A stretch of 64,000 bases of DNA from Streptomyces antibioticus (GTDB lineage Bacteria > Actinomycetota > Actinomycetes > Streptomycetales > Streptomycetaceae): positions 248,001 to 312,000 of the forward strand of contig NZ_KQ948422.1 of the NCBI RefSeq assembly GCF_001514065.1, written 5' to 3'. How positions within the stretch are numbered: the first letter of the stretch is position 1; the number at the start of each line of letters is the position of its first letter. A program made the translations under genes and the position numbers. Under the pieces are notes generated by a model. The model did no database searches, was not told the origin of the DNA, and saw nothing but the letters and a program-made list of their open reading frames with translations. Positions 1 through 8,721 of this stretch are shown piece by piece.

Positions 1-155
1 AAGCATCACGACGGCGAAGCCGACTGACCCTCACCGCTGCGGCTCATGCGGCCGGCGCGGCGCCTGAGCCGCTGACACTCACCGCGCTTCGCTTGCGGCA
101 GGTAGCGTGCCGATTCGGTGACAAGCTAGGTGCTTTGCCTGATCGAAGTCGCTGG

Positions 156-340
156 TCAGCGGATGCCGTTGATGACAACTATCGTGCTTCGGCACAGTTC
201 CTTAACCAGTCGTTCCAGCCACCCACCCGTGCGGCGAGTCTCGACATGCTCCTCACCCAGCACCCGCCGCAGCACCGCAAGCGTCTCCTCCCCCAACACC
301 ACCGCCTCCCCCACCCCGACCCACCTCCGCCAAGGGCGGC
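156..340 (-). pseudogene. TPR-repeat protein fragment
   Basis: One minus-strand frame carries a recognisable kinesin-light-chain-like TPR unit (LGEETLAVLRRVLGEEH) and then runs through unrelated sequence to a TGA at 156-158. No start or further repeats were seen, so this is a 3' scrap of a large actinobacterial TPR protein, a family whose repeats often read RRVLGEDHPDTL. A second TPR wreck lies at 29092-29616. Bases 1-155 hold nothing recognisable. Confidence 0.45.
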
Positions 341-354
341 CGCTAGGCGCTCGG

Positions 355-1851
355 TTATTGGGTCGAGAAGGGGTCCTGGCTGATCAGGTGGGCCTTCAGG
401 CCCTCTCCGACGCCAGGCTCCGGAGTGCCCGACCAGTCCTTGATGAGCACGCCACCACTGCTGCAGCCCCAGGGGTTCCAGGTCCACGCGAGATAACTCA
501 TGTTGTGTGCGTCGGCCCAGTCCACCAACTGCTGCATGTAGTCGAAGCCGCAGTTGTCCTGGCCGAACTCACCGATGACGACCGGAACTTGTTGTGCGAG
601 CGGGGCCACCTGGCTGTCCCAGCAGGACGCTGTCGCACAGGCGTTGAAGCTGTACGAGTGCCATGACGCGGCGATGTTGTTCAGCGGGTCGTTCGGCATG
701 TGCGTCAGCCACTCGCGCATGTCGTTGGCCCACTCAAGACCACCCAGCATGAGGACGTTGGTCGCGCCGGTGGCCCGGACCGCGTCGACCAGGTCCTGCA
801 TGCCGGCCGTCTCGTACGGGAGGCCCGTGCAGGTGCCGCCGTCGCGCCAGCACTGCCAGCCGACGGTCTTGTCCCAGTCGGCGGCGATCTCCGGGTACGG
901 CTCGTTGAACAGATCGAGGACGACGGCGTCGTTGCCCTTGAAGGCGCCTGCGACACCGGTCCAGAACTGGGGAGCGTACTGCGTGTCCGGCATGGGTTTC
1001 TGGCAGGTCGCGGTGGCGTCCTTGCAGTGCCAGTCCGGCCCGTTGGTATAGGCGCCCCGCGTCCAGTGCAGGTCGAGGATCGGGGTTATGCCGTTGGCCA
1101 CGAGCAGGTCGACGTAGTCCTTGATGCCCTGCTGGTAAGTGGTCCCCTTGGGCGAGCCGTTGAGGCCGAGCCAGCATTCCTCGTTCAACGGCACACGTAC
1201 GGCGTGGATGTTCCAGGTCTTCATCGCATCGACGGAAGCCTGGTCGACCGGGCCGCCGTCCCACAGCCCCTTGCCCTGGACACAGGCGTACTCACCGCTG
1301 GAGCGGTCCACGCCCAGCAGCCGGTACGGCTTGCCGCTCGCGGTGACGATCTTGTTGCCGGAGACCTTCAGCTCCGGGGCCGGACCGCCGGGGCCGCCGG
1401 TCGGAGTGGTGGTGGGGCTGGGGGTCGGAGATGTCACCGAGCCGGTACAGGTCACGCCGTTGAGCGCGACCGACGCCGGTTCCGGATTGGCGCCCTTCCA
1501 CGCGCCGTTGAACCCTATGGACGCCGAACTGCCTGTGTCCAGCGTCCCGTTCCAGTCGAGGCTGGTGGCGGACACGTGGCCTCCAGACTGTGTCCAGGTG
1601 GCGCTCCAGCCGTTGGTGACCTTCTGGTCGGGGTTCGGGAAGTCGAACGTCACGGTCCACCCTCGTACGGGAGAGCCGAGATTGGTGATGGCCAGGTTCG
1701 CGGTGAATCCTCCCGGCCATTCGCTCTGCACCTTGTACGCGACCGAGCAGCCGGTGGCGGCTGCCGACGCGGGCAGGGTGGCGAGGGCAAGGCCACCCAG
1801 GATCAGTGCACCGGCGGCGCCGGTGGCCAATAGGGCGTGACGACGTTTCAC
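355..1851 (-). CDS. Secreted CBM2-GH5 endoglucanase
   Basis: A 498-aa secreted beta-1,4-endoglucanase. A basic signal peptide (VKRRHALLATG..., cleavage near ASA-A at about residue 31) is followed by a family 2 cellulose-binding module (about 35-136), a Thr/Pro linker (138-158) and a GH5 catalytic domain (about 160-495). The acid/base Glu is E317 in NEP and the nucleophile is E428 in GEFG. Hydrolysis of cellulose outside the cell follows from the family. The GTG at 1851 is preferred over an in-frame ATG at 1959 because GGAGATCAG precedes it and the signal peptide starts there. It is the last gene of a leftward operon, 193 bp after the Cip1-like gene; no separate CebR box was seen in that gap. 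Confidence 0.93.
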   Translation of the reverse strand: MKRRHALLATGAAGALILGGLALATLPASAAATGCSVAYKVQSEWPGGFTANLAITNLGSPVRGWTVTFDFPNPDQKVTNGWSATWTQSGGHVSATSLDWNGTLDTGSSASIGFNGAWKGANPEPASVALNGVTCTGSVTSPTPSPTTTPTGGPGGPAPELKVSGNKIVTASGKPYRLLGVDRSSGEYACVQGKGLWDGGPVDQASVDAMKTWNIHAVRVPLNEECWLGLNGSPKGTTYQQGIKDYVDLLVANGITPILDLHWTRGAYTNGPDWHCKDATATCQKPMPDTQYAPQFWTGVAGAFKGNDAVVLDLFNEPYPEIAADWDKTVGWQCWRDGGTCTGLPYETAGMQDLVDAVRATGATNVLMLGGLEWANDMREWLTHMPNDPLNNIAASWHSYSFNACATASCWDSQVAPLAQQVPVVIGEFGQDNCGFDYMQQLVDWADAHNMSYLAWTWNPWGCSSGGVLIKDWSGTPEPGVGEGLKAHLISQDPFSTQ

Positions 1852-2044
1852 CTGATCTCCTCGTTGCCGTAAGGAATCGATGACCTCGATACCCTGCTGA
1901 TCGACGAAACGGTGAGCCGGGCCCAGGCCCGGGCCGAGGACCTGCGGCTGACCGGCCACCGGGGGTGCTGCGCGTCGTACGGATCAAGGAATCGACAGCT
2001 GCCGCGCGTTCAGACCTGCCGTCCCGACGGATTCCATGTGGGCG

Positions 2045-3205
2045 TCAGCAGCCGATCGGTGAGGAGCCCAGGGCCACGTCGTCGAACCAGAGAGTGTCGT
2101 CGCCGGTGCCGTAGCTCTCCCAGCCCAGGCGCAGGGCGGTGGGCCGGGGAGGGGTCCTGCGGGCGAGCCACTGCCCGTCGACGTTCTGGGTCGGCACCCC
2201 GTCCACGTGCAGTCCGGCGACCTCCTGGTCGTCGACCCAGGTGCGCATGGACTGGGCGGTGGTGTCGATCTGGTACCGCAGACACAGCCACCGGCCGGTC
2301 GCCAGCGGGGTGCTGAGGGCGACACCCGCCGGGCTCTGTTCCGGCAGCGTCGCGTCGTCGCTCTCGCGGTTCCACTGCAGCGCGCCGTTCTGCCCGCCGA
2401 CGCGCAGCGCCCTGCCGCCCTGTGAGGCGTCCGGCATGGACACGAAGGTGACGTGGCCGGTGGGCAAGGTGGTGGTGTGCCGGACCCGCATGCGCACGTA
2501 CACCACGGGCCCGACGGAGGACAGATCGCGGGTGGAGGCTGCGAAGACGTGGTTGCAGTAGCCGGCGCCCCCGTCGACGCGCAGCGACCGGGTGCCGCTG
2601 TAGGCGACGGACGTGTCGACAACGACCTTCCCCGTGCCCTGACAGTCGGGTGCCGTGGTCTGCCAGTCGCCCGAGGGCACGGTGCCGGTCTGGTCCTCGA
2701 AGTCGGAACAGATGGTCGCCCCGGCCCCGGCGCATTCGGCCGGCGTCGTGGGTGTCGGCGTCGGCGTCGGAGACGCGGTTCCGCCGCACGGAGCGCCGTT
2801 GAGGGCGAAGGCAGTGGGGGCACGGTCGGCGGTGCGCCAGGTGCCCTGGAGGCCGAAGTCGACGGTCCCACCGGCGGCGAGCGCGGCATTGTGCGCGGCG
2901 TTCACGGCGGTCACCGCGCTGCCTGACTGGGTGACCTGCGCGTTCCAGGCGGACGTGACCTGCTGGTCGCCGCCGTAGGTCCACTCCAGCCGCCAGCCGT
3001 TCAGGGCGGGGCCGAGATTCGTGACGCGGATCTGAGCGGTGAAACCGCCGGACCACTCGTTGGTGGTGTAGGTGACTGTGCAGCCCGTCGCCGCGCCCTG
3101 TGCGCGCGACGTCGCCAGCACGGGAAGGGCAACCGCCACCACGGTCAGCACCAATGCCCACAGAGGCAGGCGGTGCCGGCGCACACGTAACGAAGGCATG
3201 GCCAT
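2045..3205 (-). CDS. Secreted CBM2 protein with Cip1-like domain
   Basis: A 386-aa exported protein with a signal peptide (about 1-37), a CBM2 (about 38-140), a TPTPTPTTP linker and a C-terminal beta-sandwich domain (about 155-386). From memory, that domain closely resembles fungal Cip1, the cellulose-induced protein of Trichoderma reesei: shared blocks include HVTF, MPDASQGG, LRVGGQ, NRESDDATLP and the final WFDD. Cip1 has a lyase-like jelly-roll fold but no settled catalytic activity, so an accessory role in cellulose or hemicellulose breakdown is inferred. The ATG at 3205 follows a GAGAG ribosome site and lies 20 bp after the expansin-like gene, so the two are probably co-transcribed. Confidence 0.85.
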   Translation of the reverse strand: MAMPSLRVRRHRLPLWALVLTVVAVALPVLATSRAQGAATGCTVTYTTNEWSGGFTAQIRVTNLGPALNGWRLEWTYGGDQQVTSAWNAQVTQSGSAVTAVNAAHNAALAAGGTVDFGLQGTWRTADRAPTAFALNGAPCGGTASPTPTPTPTTPAECAGAGATICSDFEDQTGTVPSGDWQTTAPDCQGTGKVVVDTSVAYSGTRSLRVDGGAGYCNHVFAASTRDLSSVGPVVYVRMRVRHTTTLPTGHVTFVSMPDASQGGRALRVGGQNGALQWNRESDDATLPEQSPAGVALSTPLATGRWLCLRYQIDTTAQSMRTWVDDQEVAGLHVDGVPTQNVDGQWLARRTPPRPTALRLGWESYGTGDDTLWFDDVALGSSPIGC

Positions 3206-3225
3206 GATCACTCTCTCGACAGGAG

Positions 3226-4536
3226 TCAGGACGCGGTACAGAGGAGGGTGCCGAGGTCTCGGTCGTCGCCGTTGAGCGTCATCCCCCAGGTCGTCGAGGC
3301 GCCCGGCGCCAGGGAGCCGTTGTAGGAGGCGTTGTGCACGGTCGTGGCGGGGCGGGACGGATCCACCACCGCGTTCCAGCGGTTCGCCACACTCACACCG
3401 CCCGGCAGGGTGTGGTGCACCGACCAGCTCGTGACCGGCCGGGACCCGGTGTTGGTGACCGTGACGTCGGCCTGGTACCCGCCCTGCCATGAGCTGGTCA
3501 GCTTCCATGCCGCCGTGCAGGCGGTGTCGCCGGAGGGGCTCGGCGCGGGAGTGGGAGGTGGTGTCCCTGTAGAGGTGTCAGTGGCGTAGGAGACGGCGGT
3601 GTAGTCCTGCGAGCAGCCTCCCGCGCAGCCCGACGGCAGCGAGAAGGAGTACGTACGGCCGCCGCCAAGCCAGGCGTCGGCGGCGTCGCGGATCCGTATG
3701 GTGAAGTCGCTTCCGCCGGAGGCCGTCGCGCCGATGACATAGGACTGCCCCATGTCACTGTTCATGGTGGCGTCGGTCCAAGTCCCGTTCGCCAGGTACT
3801 GGATGCCGTGGACGCCGTTGGGCAAATGGGAGACGGCGATGGCGGGCCAGTAGCGCTGGGCCCCCTTGAGGAATCCGATGCGGATGTCGCCGCTGTAGTC
3901 CGGGGCCGGGACGAAGCTCCAGGAGACATGACGGTTGTTCCAGTGGCCGGGGTACATCGTCCCCACCGGGGTGCCGCCGATCCGGAAGCGGTTGAGGGAG
4001 TCGGTCGCCAGGTCGAGGTGGTTGGGGTCGTCCCGGCACCAGGCGTTGGAGTCGGCGCAGCTGTCCGCGACAAGCATGGTCAGGGTGGCCCCGTTGTACT
4101 GGTCGGCCGCCCAGGAGCCGTTGCGGCAGAAGGGCTGGCCCTGCGCGCCGTCGTTGGTGCCGGTGCAGTAGTCCCCGATGGTGACCTTGACCCAGCGGCC
4201 GCAGTTGCGGCCGTTGTCGAAGGCGCCCTTGATCGATGCGCGTGAGTCCGGCACCGGGCGGGGGTAGGCGCCCGAGTAGTCGCCAGGTGTGTTGAACACG
4301 TTGAGCGCCACGAAGTCCTGGCTGTCCAGTTCGCGCTGCGGCAGACCGCAGCCGCCGTAGGGGCTGCCGAGCCCGGAGAAGTGGGTCGCGTTGCCCAGGA
4401 CCTCAGTGGCGGCGGCACTCGTCGCGGGCGGCTGGGCCGCCGTGGCCACGACGGGCAATGCGGCGCAGCAGAGCGCCGCGAGCAACGTGGCGATACGCCT
4501 TCGGACGGACGAGCGGGGGGCCGAGGGAAGCTGCAT
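3226..4536 (-). CDS. Secreted expansin-like (DPBB) protein with CBM2
   Basis: A 436-aa exported protein. A basic, hydrophobic signal peptide (about 1-42) is followed by a Cys-rich double-psi beta-barrel region (about 48-185) with NCGRWVKVT and ADSCADSNAWC...NHLDL, the pattern of bacterial expansin-like proteins. A second beta-rich region (about 190-315), a TPPPTPAPSPSG linker and a C-terminal CBM2 (about 332-436) follow. Expansin-like proteins loosen cellulose without hydrolysis; that role here is inferred. ATG 4536 has AGAAGG about 10 bases upstream; an in-frame ATG at 4557 has no ribosome site. First gene of the operon, starting 91 bp after the CebR operator. Confidence 0.82.
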   Translation of the reverse strand: MQLPSAPRSSVRRRIATLLAALCCAALPVVATAAQPPATSAAATEVLGNATHFSGLGSPYGGCGLPQRELDSQDFVALNVFNTPGDYSGAYPRPVPDSRASIKGAFDNGRNCGRWVKVTIGDYCTGTNDGAQGQPFCRNGSWAADQYNGATLTMLVADSCADSNAWCRDDPNHLDLATDSLNRFRIGGTPVGTMYPGHWNNRHVSWSFVPAPDYSGDIRIGFLKGAQRYWPAIAVSHLPNGVHGIQYLANGTWTDATMNSDMGQSYVIGATASGGSDFTIRIRDAADAWLGGGRTYSFSLPSGCAGGCSQDYTAVSYATDTSTGTPPPTPAPSPSGDTACTAAWKLTSSWQGGYQADVTVTNTGSRPVTSWSVHHTLPGGVSVANRWNAVVDPSRPATTVHNASYNGSLAPGASTTWGMTLNGDDRDLGTLLCTAS

Positions 4537-4626
4537 GGGGGGATCCGCCTTCTTCATGACGGGGCGCAGTGTCGTTCGTGCGGGACCCCTCTGGGGTGAG
4601 GGGGCAAGCGCTGGACCACCTTCAAC

Positions 4627-4644
4627 TGTGGGAGCGCTCCCACA
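4627..4644. promoter_or_regulatory. CebR operator
   Basis: TGTGGGAGCGCTCCCACA is a perfect 18-bp palindrome containing TGGGAGCGCTCCCA, the established binding site of the LacI-family cellobiose repressor CebR in Streptomyces. It lies upstream of the leftward cellulose operon, which is therefore expected to be repressed without cello-oligosaccharides. No cebR gene is in the window. Confidence 0.93.
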
Positions 4645-4762
4645 ACTCGTATCCGGGACTCTAGAAGAGGGACATGACCCTGACAAGGGGTCGCGTACAC
4701 GTCGGAGTTTTCACCGCGTCCGGGGCGGGGCAGGGGCCCGCCCGGGCCCGACGGGGGTGGAG

Positions 4763-4990
4763 TCAGCGAAGGTTCCGCTTCGGCCGGGAGTCTTCGACCT
4801 TGCAAGGATCGAGGTCGGACTGGGAGGCAAAGCCAGACTCGCCGAGTGTCGTGCGGTGTGGGAGCCGGGAGAGCCGCACCTGGCGGAAGCGACGGTCGTC
4901 GCGGACGGCGAGTTCCGCGGACAGCACCAGCTCGAGAAAGTCAGGGCGACCCATCTTTCCTTCGTCGGCCCGCCGGATGCACTCGTTAGT
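4763..4990 (-). pseudogene. IS21-family IstB remnant
   Basis: The minus-strand frame contains DFLELVLSAELAVRDDRRF, then RLPHRTTLGESGFASQSDLD, matching the N-terminal region of IstB-type helper ATPases (normally about 250 aa). It stops before any Walker A motif. Upstream, in another frame, GLPHLAETN continues the same family pattern, so a frameshift is also likely. It is a degraded IS21 helper gene; no istA or terminal repeats were found. Confidence 0.5.
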
Positions 4991-5240
4991 TGGTCTCGGC
5001 CAGGTGGGGCAGGCCGGGCTTGCCGGCCGTGGTGCGGATGTGGGTCCTGACCTGCTCGCCAAGACGTTTCCCTCGCCCTCGGGTGGGTTGTGGAGGGGCG
5101 GCCTCCGGTCAGCAAGCACCGGGCGGGGTCGATGAATTGTGGACATGGGATGGTCGTGACGGGGAAATCGGACACAGAAGCCAACAGTGAGAAGCCGAGC
5201 GGTCCATCCGGTCCGCGCAAGCGACAACTGGGAGTGTCCA

Positions 5241-5528
5241 ATGGCGAGTTACGGCGGATCTTCTGCCGCGTCTTCGAGTTCGCGCACCAATGGTCTGGCG
5301 ATCGCGAGTCTGTGCTGCGGTATCGTCGGCCTGTTCATCCTGAACATCATTCTGGGTCCCTTGGCCATCATTTTCGGAGCTGTCGCCCGCCGCCAGGCTG
5401 CGGTCAAGACGGGCGCGGGAATGGCAAAGGCCGGAATCATCCTCGGTATCGTCGACGTGGTTCTGTGGCTGGTGCTCCTGATCGTGGCCGCCAACAACGG
5501 GGGATTCGGCTGGTACGTCGGCGGCTGA
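5241..5528 (+). CDS. DUF4190 small membrane protein
   Basis: A 95-aa protein with a Ser-rich N-terminus and two hydrophobic segments (roughly 17-45 and 62-85) joined by a short basic loop, the layout of DUF4190 proteins. ATG 5241 is chosen because GGGAG lies 8 bases upstream; the longer frame from 5187 adds low-complexity sequence. Function unknown; an inner-membrane location is predicted. Confidence 0.8.
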   Translation: MASYGGSSAASSSSRTNGLAIASLCCGIVGLFILNIILGPLAIIFGAVARRQAAVKTGAGMAKAGIILGIVDVVLWLVLLIVAANNGGFGWYVGG

Positions 5529-6044
5529 CGCTCCGACCTCACGGGTTTGCCGGGCCGGAGGTGGTGCCGGTCGACCAAGTGGCGGCGTCGAGCCGGAACA
5601 AGGTCGGTGCACGTGCCGGGGCGTGTGCGCTAAGCAGGCTGCAATATGCCGTACGCAGAACGCCTCGATGCCTTTGGCGGACGCACAGGACCGCCGGATT
5701 CCGCACCACGCAGGGGCCGTGGCCCGCCCTTGATGGTTGAGGTCATGGCCTCCTCCGTGTTCTCCAGACGTACGTGCGTCAGGAAATCAAAAGAGGCTGT
5801 TCCGCCGCCTGTTCGCGGCCGTCCCGACAGGGGACATGCGGATCACGACGGACGTGTTGTGCCGTGGCGAATGCTCTGAGAGAGGAAACAGAGAAGAAAC
5901 AGCGACGGCCCAATGCCGCGGGATTTGGCATCCGTTCGGGTTGAAGCGCAATAGCCCGCCTGTGGCGCTGATCCCCACCAGCGAGGGAACCGTGGCACAG
6001 GCCGGGCGTACGACGAGGCCGCACCGTGCCGAGCGGTTCACGCC
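5529..6044. other. No gene recognised
   Basis: About 500 bp without a convincing reading frame, RNA gene or repeat. Short open frames on both strands have no ribosome site and no recognisable motif. Confidence 0.5.
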
Positions 6045-6343
6045 ACCGTTCTGGACGCCGTTCGTTGCGTCCACAGCGCGCTGCTGGGGGTGGGTGTCAC
6101 GTCCACGTTGTCGACGAAGTCGAGGTGGGATCCGCCGAAGGGAGCTTCCCAACTGCGGACGAATGCGGGCACGCTGCCGGGTTAGAGGTACACGTGGGCT
6201 GCTGCGTACTGCGGGCCGTAAGAAACCGGCTGGGCCTACGTCGGGGCGTCCGCGGGCGCTGCATGAGCCACGGACGTACCGGTGCTGGGTGCCAGGGCCA
6301 GGAGGCCTGCCAGCAAAGGCGTCAAAGACCGGATGCGCATCAT
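6045..6343 (-). pseudogene. Secreted VOC (glyoxalase-like) protein remnant
   Basis: A good ribosome site (TTGGAGG) precedes ATG 6343 and a clear signal peptide (MMRIRSLTPLLAGLLALAP, then AHA-AP). The frame hits TAG at 6236-6238 after 35 codons. Beyond it the same protein can be followed (QPVSYGPQYAAAHVYL) and, after another stop and frame change, FVRSWEAPFGGSHLDFVDN and DVTPTPS. These blocks match the N-terminal third of exported VOC-family proteins of streptomycetes as I recall them. The rest is missing. Confidence 0.5.
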
Positions 6344-6479
6344 GATTTCCTCCAAATCAGTTCGGTTGCTTCGTGCCGCGGTCTGGTTCCGGCCGGTCCG
6401 CCTGCTGGTGGATCAGCCGGGGGTCTGGTGCCGCGCCGTCTTCGTGGTGATCGCGCAGCAGCGGCGGTCGGCGAACAAG

Positions 6480-6515
6480 GCGAACGATCCGCTCCATGTG
6501 GAGCGGATCGTTCGC
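6480..6515. terminator. 17-bp inverted repeat after isochorismatase-like gene
   Basis: GCGAACGATCCGCTCCA and its exact complement are separated by TG, giving a very stable stem 16 bp beyond the stop of the leftward gene ending at 6532. There is no U-tract, which is usual for actinobacterial terminators. An operator is the alternative reading. Confidence 0.6.
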
Positions 6516-6531
6516 TGAGGCAGAAGCAGAC

Positions 6532-7053
6532 CTACTTGAGCTTCGCCAGTTCCTCCGCCATCCAGCCGCCGACCTCCCTGATGATCGGCCCCCGCGGAGA
6601 GGCCCAGTCGAGGCCCGCCTCGCAGATCTGCGCCATGGTCGTGTTGGGCACGCTGCCGGCCTGGATCATGCGCTGGACCGCCAGGTCGTGCGCCTCCTTG
6701 GTGATGCCGCCGACCGCGTCCGCGGTGAACGTGGTCCTGAGACCCGCGCCCTGCATCTCCGCCACCGGGTAGGCCAAGCAGATCTCGGTCCACAGGCCGA
6801 GCATGATGAACTTGCGGCGGCCGGTCTCCCGAATCGCCCGGCGGAAGTCCATCCCCATCTTGACCGCGGTGCGGGCCAGCTCCCTCGCACGGATCATCGT
6901 CTTCCTGGTGTCGATGGACTCGACGGCCTTGAGCATTTCCGGCTGGTAGTCAATGAACACCAGCGCCGTGGTGTCGAACGTGAACAGTTGCTCCTGCGTG
7001 CGGCCACCTGACGCTGCTGCAGCGGCCTGAGGCGCGACCATCGAGGCCGTCAC
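6532..7053 (-). CDS. Truncated isochorismatase-family hydrolase
   Basis: A 173-aa member of the isochorismatase/cysteine hydrolase superfamily (YcaC-like). The family Asp is present in FIDYQPEM and the catalytic Cys in LWTEICLAYP. Family members have roughly 50 more residues, including the active-site Lys region, between the first helix and the RRAIRETGRRKFIM strand; here that stretch is missing in frame. The residues before GTG 7053 (SLAATGAGAAVV) look like the tail of a Tat signal cut off by the stop codon of the azoreductase gene. The product is probably inactive or altered. Confidence 0.6.
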   Translation of the reverse strand: MTASMVAPQAAAAASGGRTQEQLFTFDTTALVFIDYQPEMLKAVESIDTRKTMIRARELARTAVKMGMDFRRAIRETGRRKFIMLGLWTEICLAYPVAEMQGAGLRTTFTADAVGGITKEAHDLAVQRMIQAGSVPNTTMAQICEAGLDWASPRGPIIREVGGWMAEELAKLK

Positions 7054-7110
7054 GACTGCGGCACCGGCGCCAGTGGCCGCAAGACTGGATGACGATGTTT
7101 CGGGAGTTCT

Positions 7111-7743
7111 TCAGCGCGTGGCCAGCACGCGCCCCGCCTCAGCCGCGGCGTCGTGGGCTGCCTTCTTCATGAGCGCGGCAGCCTCGGTGAACTGGTCGAG
7201 TGCCGGATTGACGCCGACCAGGGTGAACTCGCGCTCGATCAGGGTGAGGTCGGCGCCCCACAGGTCGGCGAGGATGCGGGTGAGGTAGCTGACGTTGTGG
7301 TCCCAGCCTTCTCGCGGCGTGCCCGGGGCGTAGGAGCCGCCGCGGGTGGTCAGCAGGATCACGGGCTTGCCGTCGAGGAGGCGTTCGCTCGGTGAGCCGC
7401 CGGCGATGACCAGATCGATCCAGCTCTTGACGTGCTGGGAGACGCCGTAGTTGTAGAGCGGCAGGGCGAGGATCGCGGCGTCGGCCGCACGCAGCTCGTC
7501 GGCCAGACCACCGGCGAGGGCCAGGGCGCTGTGGTGGGCCTCGGAGCGGTGTTCGGCGGGGATGTATCCGGCGGTCGCGGCGGTGGCCCAGACGTCGGCG
7601 GGCAACGGGTCGGTGCCCAGGTGGCGGCGGGTGAACGTGGTGTCCGGCCGTTCTTCGGTCCACGCGGCTTCGGCGAGGTCGGCGAGCTCGCTGGACGCGG
7701 ATGCCGGGCCCTGGATGCTGGAGTCGATGCGAAGGACGTGCAT
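7111..7743 (-). CDS. FMN-dependent NADH-azoreductase
   Basis: A 210-aa flavodoxin-fold quinone/azo reductase of the AzoR family. It starts with the FMN phosphate loop region MHVLRIDSSIQGPASAS and carries the typical PLYNYGVSQHVKSWID and TTRGGSYAPGTP flavin-binding segments. It probably reduces quinones, azo dyes or nitro compounds with NAD(P)H in the cytoplasm. AAGGAG precedes ATG 7743. It is followed by the truncated isochorismatase gene and preceded 59 bp upstream by the pirin gene, all leftward, so it may share the operator-controlled promoter at 8.7 kb. Confidence 0.88.
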   Translation of the reverse strand: MHVLRIDSSIQGPASASSELADLAEAAWTEERPDTTFTRRHLGTDPLPADVWATAATAGYIPAEHRSEAHHSALALAGGLADELRAADAAILALPLYNYGVSQHVKSWIDLVIAGGSPSERLLDGKPVILLTTRGGSYAPGTPREGWDHNVSYLTRILADLWGADLTLIEREFTLVGVNPALDQFTEAAALMKKAAHDAAAEAGRVLATR

Positions 7744-7802
7744 GGAAAGGCTCCTTATAGGTTGGTGAAAACAGGTGTTGCGGTCGGTACAGGCGGGCGA
7801 GG

Positions 7803-8693
7803 TCAGCGGTACTGCAGGCGGGCCTGCCGCGGGACGTCGCCGAACTTGCCGGCGTGGAAGTCCGTGAACGCCTTGGTGATCTCGGTCTTGGTGTTCATGA
7901 CGAACGGGCCGCCCATGGCGATGGGCTGCCGGATCGGCGGCCCGCTGAAGGTCAAGATCCGTGCTGGCCGGTCGCCGTCGGCGGCCTGCAGGCTGATCGT
8001 GGACGGGCCGGTGCGGCCGATCGGATCCGACCAGGCGGTCTGACCGGTGCGGACGGTGCGGCCGGCGACGGTGACCGGACCGGAGAGCACGGCGAAGAAC
8101 GCACGGTCGGCCGCGGGCAGCTGGTACTCCAGGGTCCGGCCGGGTTCCAGGGTGAGCATCGCGCCGCTGATCGGCCAGTGGGTCAGCGCGGGCCCGCCGA
8201 CCCCGCCGACCTGCCCGGCGATGAGGTCGATCTTTGCGCCGTCACGTTCGATGACCGGTCGCTTCGTGACGAGCAGGTCCTGGTAGCGGGTGTCCATCAG
8301 CTTCTTCTCGGCGGGCAGGTTGACCCACAGCTGCAGAATGTGGGCCCGTTCGTTGCGGAAGGCCAGCTCGCGGTGGATGATGCCGCGCCCGGCGGTCATC
8401 CACTGCACGTCACCGGTGGTCAGAGCGCCGGCGTTGCCGAGGCTGTCGCCGTGCTCGAGGACGCCGTCGAGAACCATGGTCACGGTCTCCAGGCCGCGGT
8501 GCGGGTGCCACTCGAAGCCCGGCGAGGAAAACAGGTCGTCCACCAGCAGCAGGAACGGGTCGGTCAGTTCCGGCGCGGTGGGCGGGAAGAATACGGCCTT
8601 CTGGTCGACCTGGGTGTCCGGGCCCAGGTCGATCCTGTCGTCCACCCGGGCGACCGTGCGATGGCCGGGAAGTCGCTGAGCCTGTTCGGCCAC
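7803..8693 (-). CDS. Pirin family protein
   Basis: A 296-aa bicupin. The N-terminal cupin keeps the metal ligands H63 and H65 (HPHRG), H107 and E109 (IIHRE) and the following AFRNE segment; the C-terminal cupin has the pirin signature GGPFVMNT. Some bacterial pirins are quercetinases and others regulate enzymes, so substrate or partner is unknown. GTG 8693 is chosen because AGGAG lies 7 bases upstream; the longer TTG frame would start inside the operator. Divergent from the DoxX gene across four operator sites. Confidence 0.87.
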   Translation of the reverse strand: MAEQAQRLPGHRTVARVDDRIDLGPDTQVDQKAVFFPPTAPELTDPFLLLVDDLFSSPGFEWHPHRGLETVTMVLDGVLEHGDSLGNAGALTTGDVQWMTAGRGIIHRELAFRNERAHILQLWVNLPAEKKLMDTRYQDLLVTKRPVIERDGAKIDLIAGQVGGVGGPALTHWPISGAMLTLEPGRTLEYQLPAADRAFFAVLSGPVTVAGRTVRTGQTAWSDPIGRTGPSTISLQAADGDRPARILTFSGPPIRQPIAMGGPFVMNTKTEITKAFTDFHAGKFGDVPRQARLQYR

Positions 8694-8721
8694 GGGTTTC
8701 TCCTGGAGTTGCGAGAACGAT

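Noticed and set aside
700-1833. Long open frame opposite the GH5 gene
   Set aside because: Antisense shadow of a GC-rich gene; no ribosome site or family pattern, while the opposite strand has clear CBM2 and GH5 motifs.
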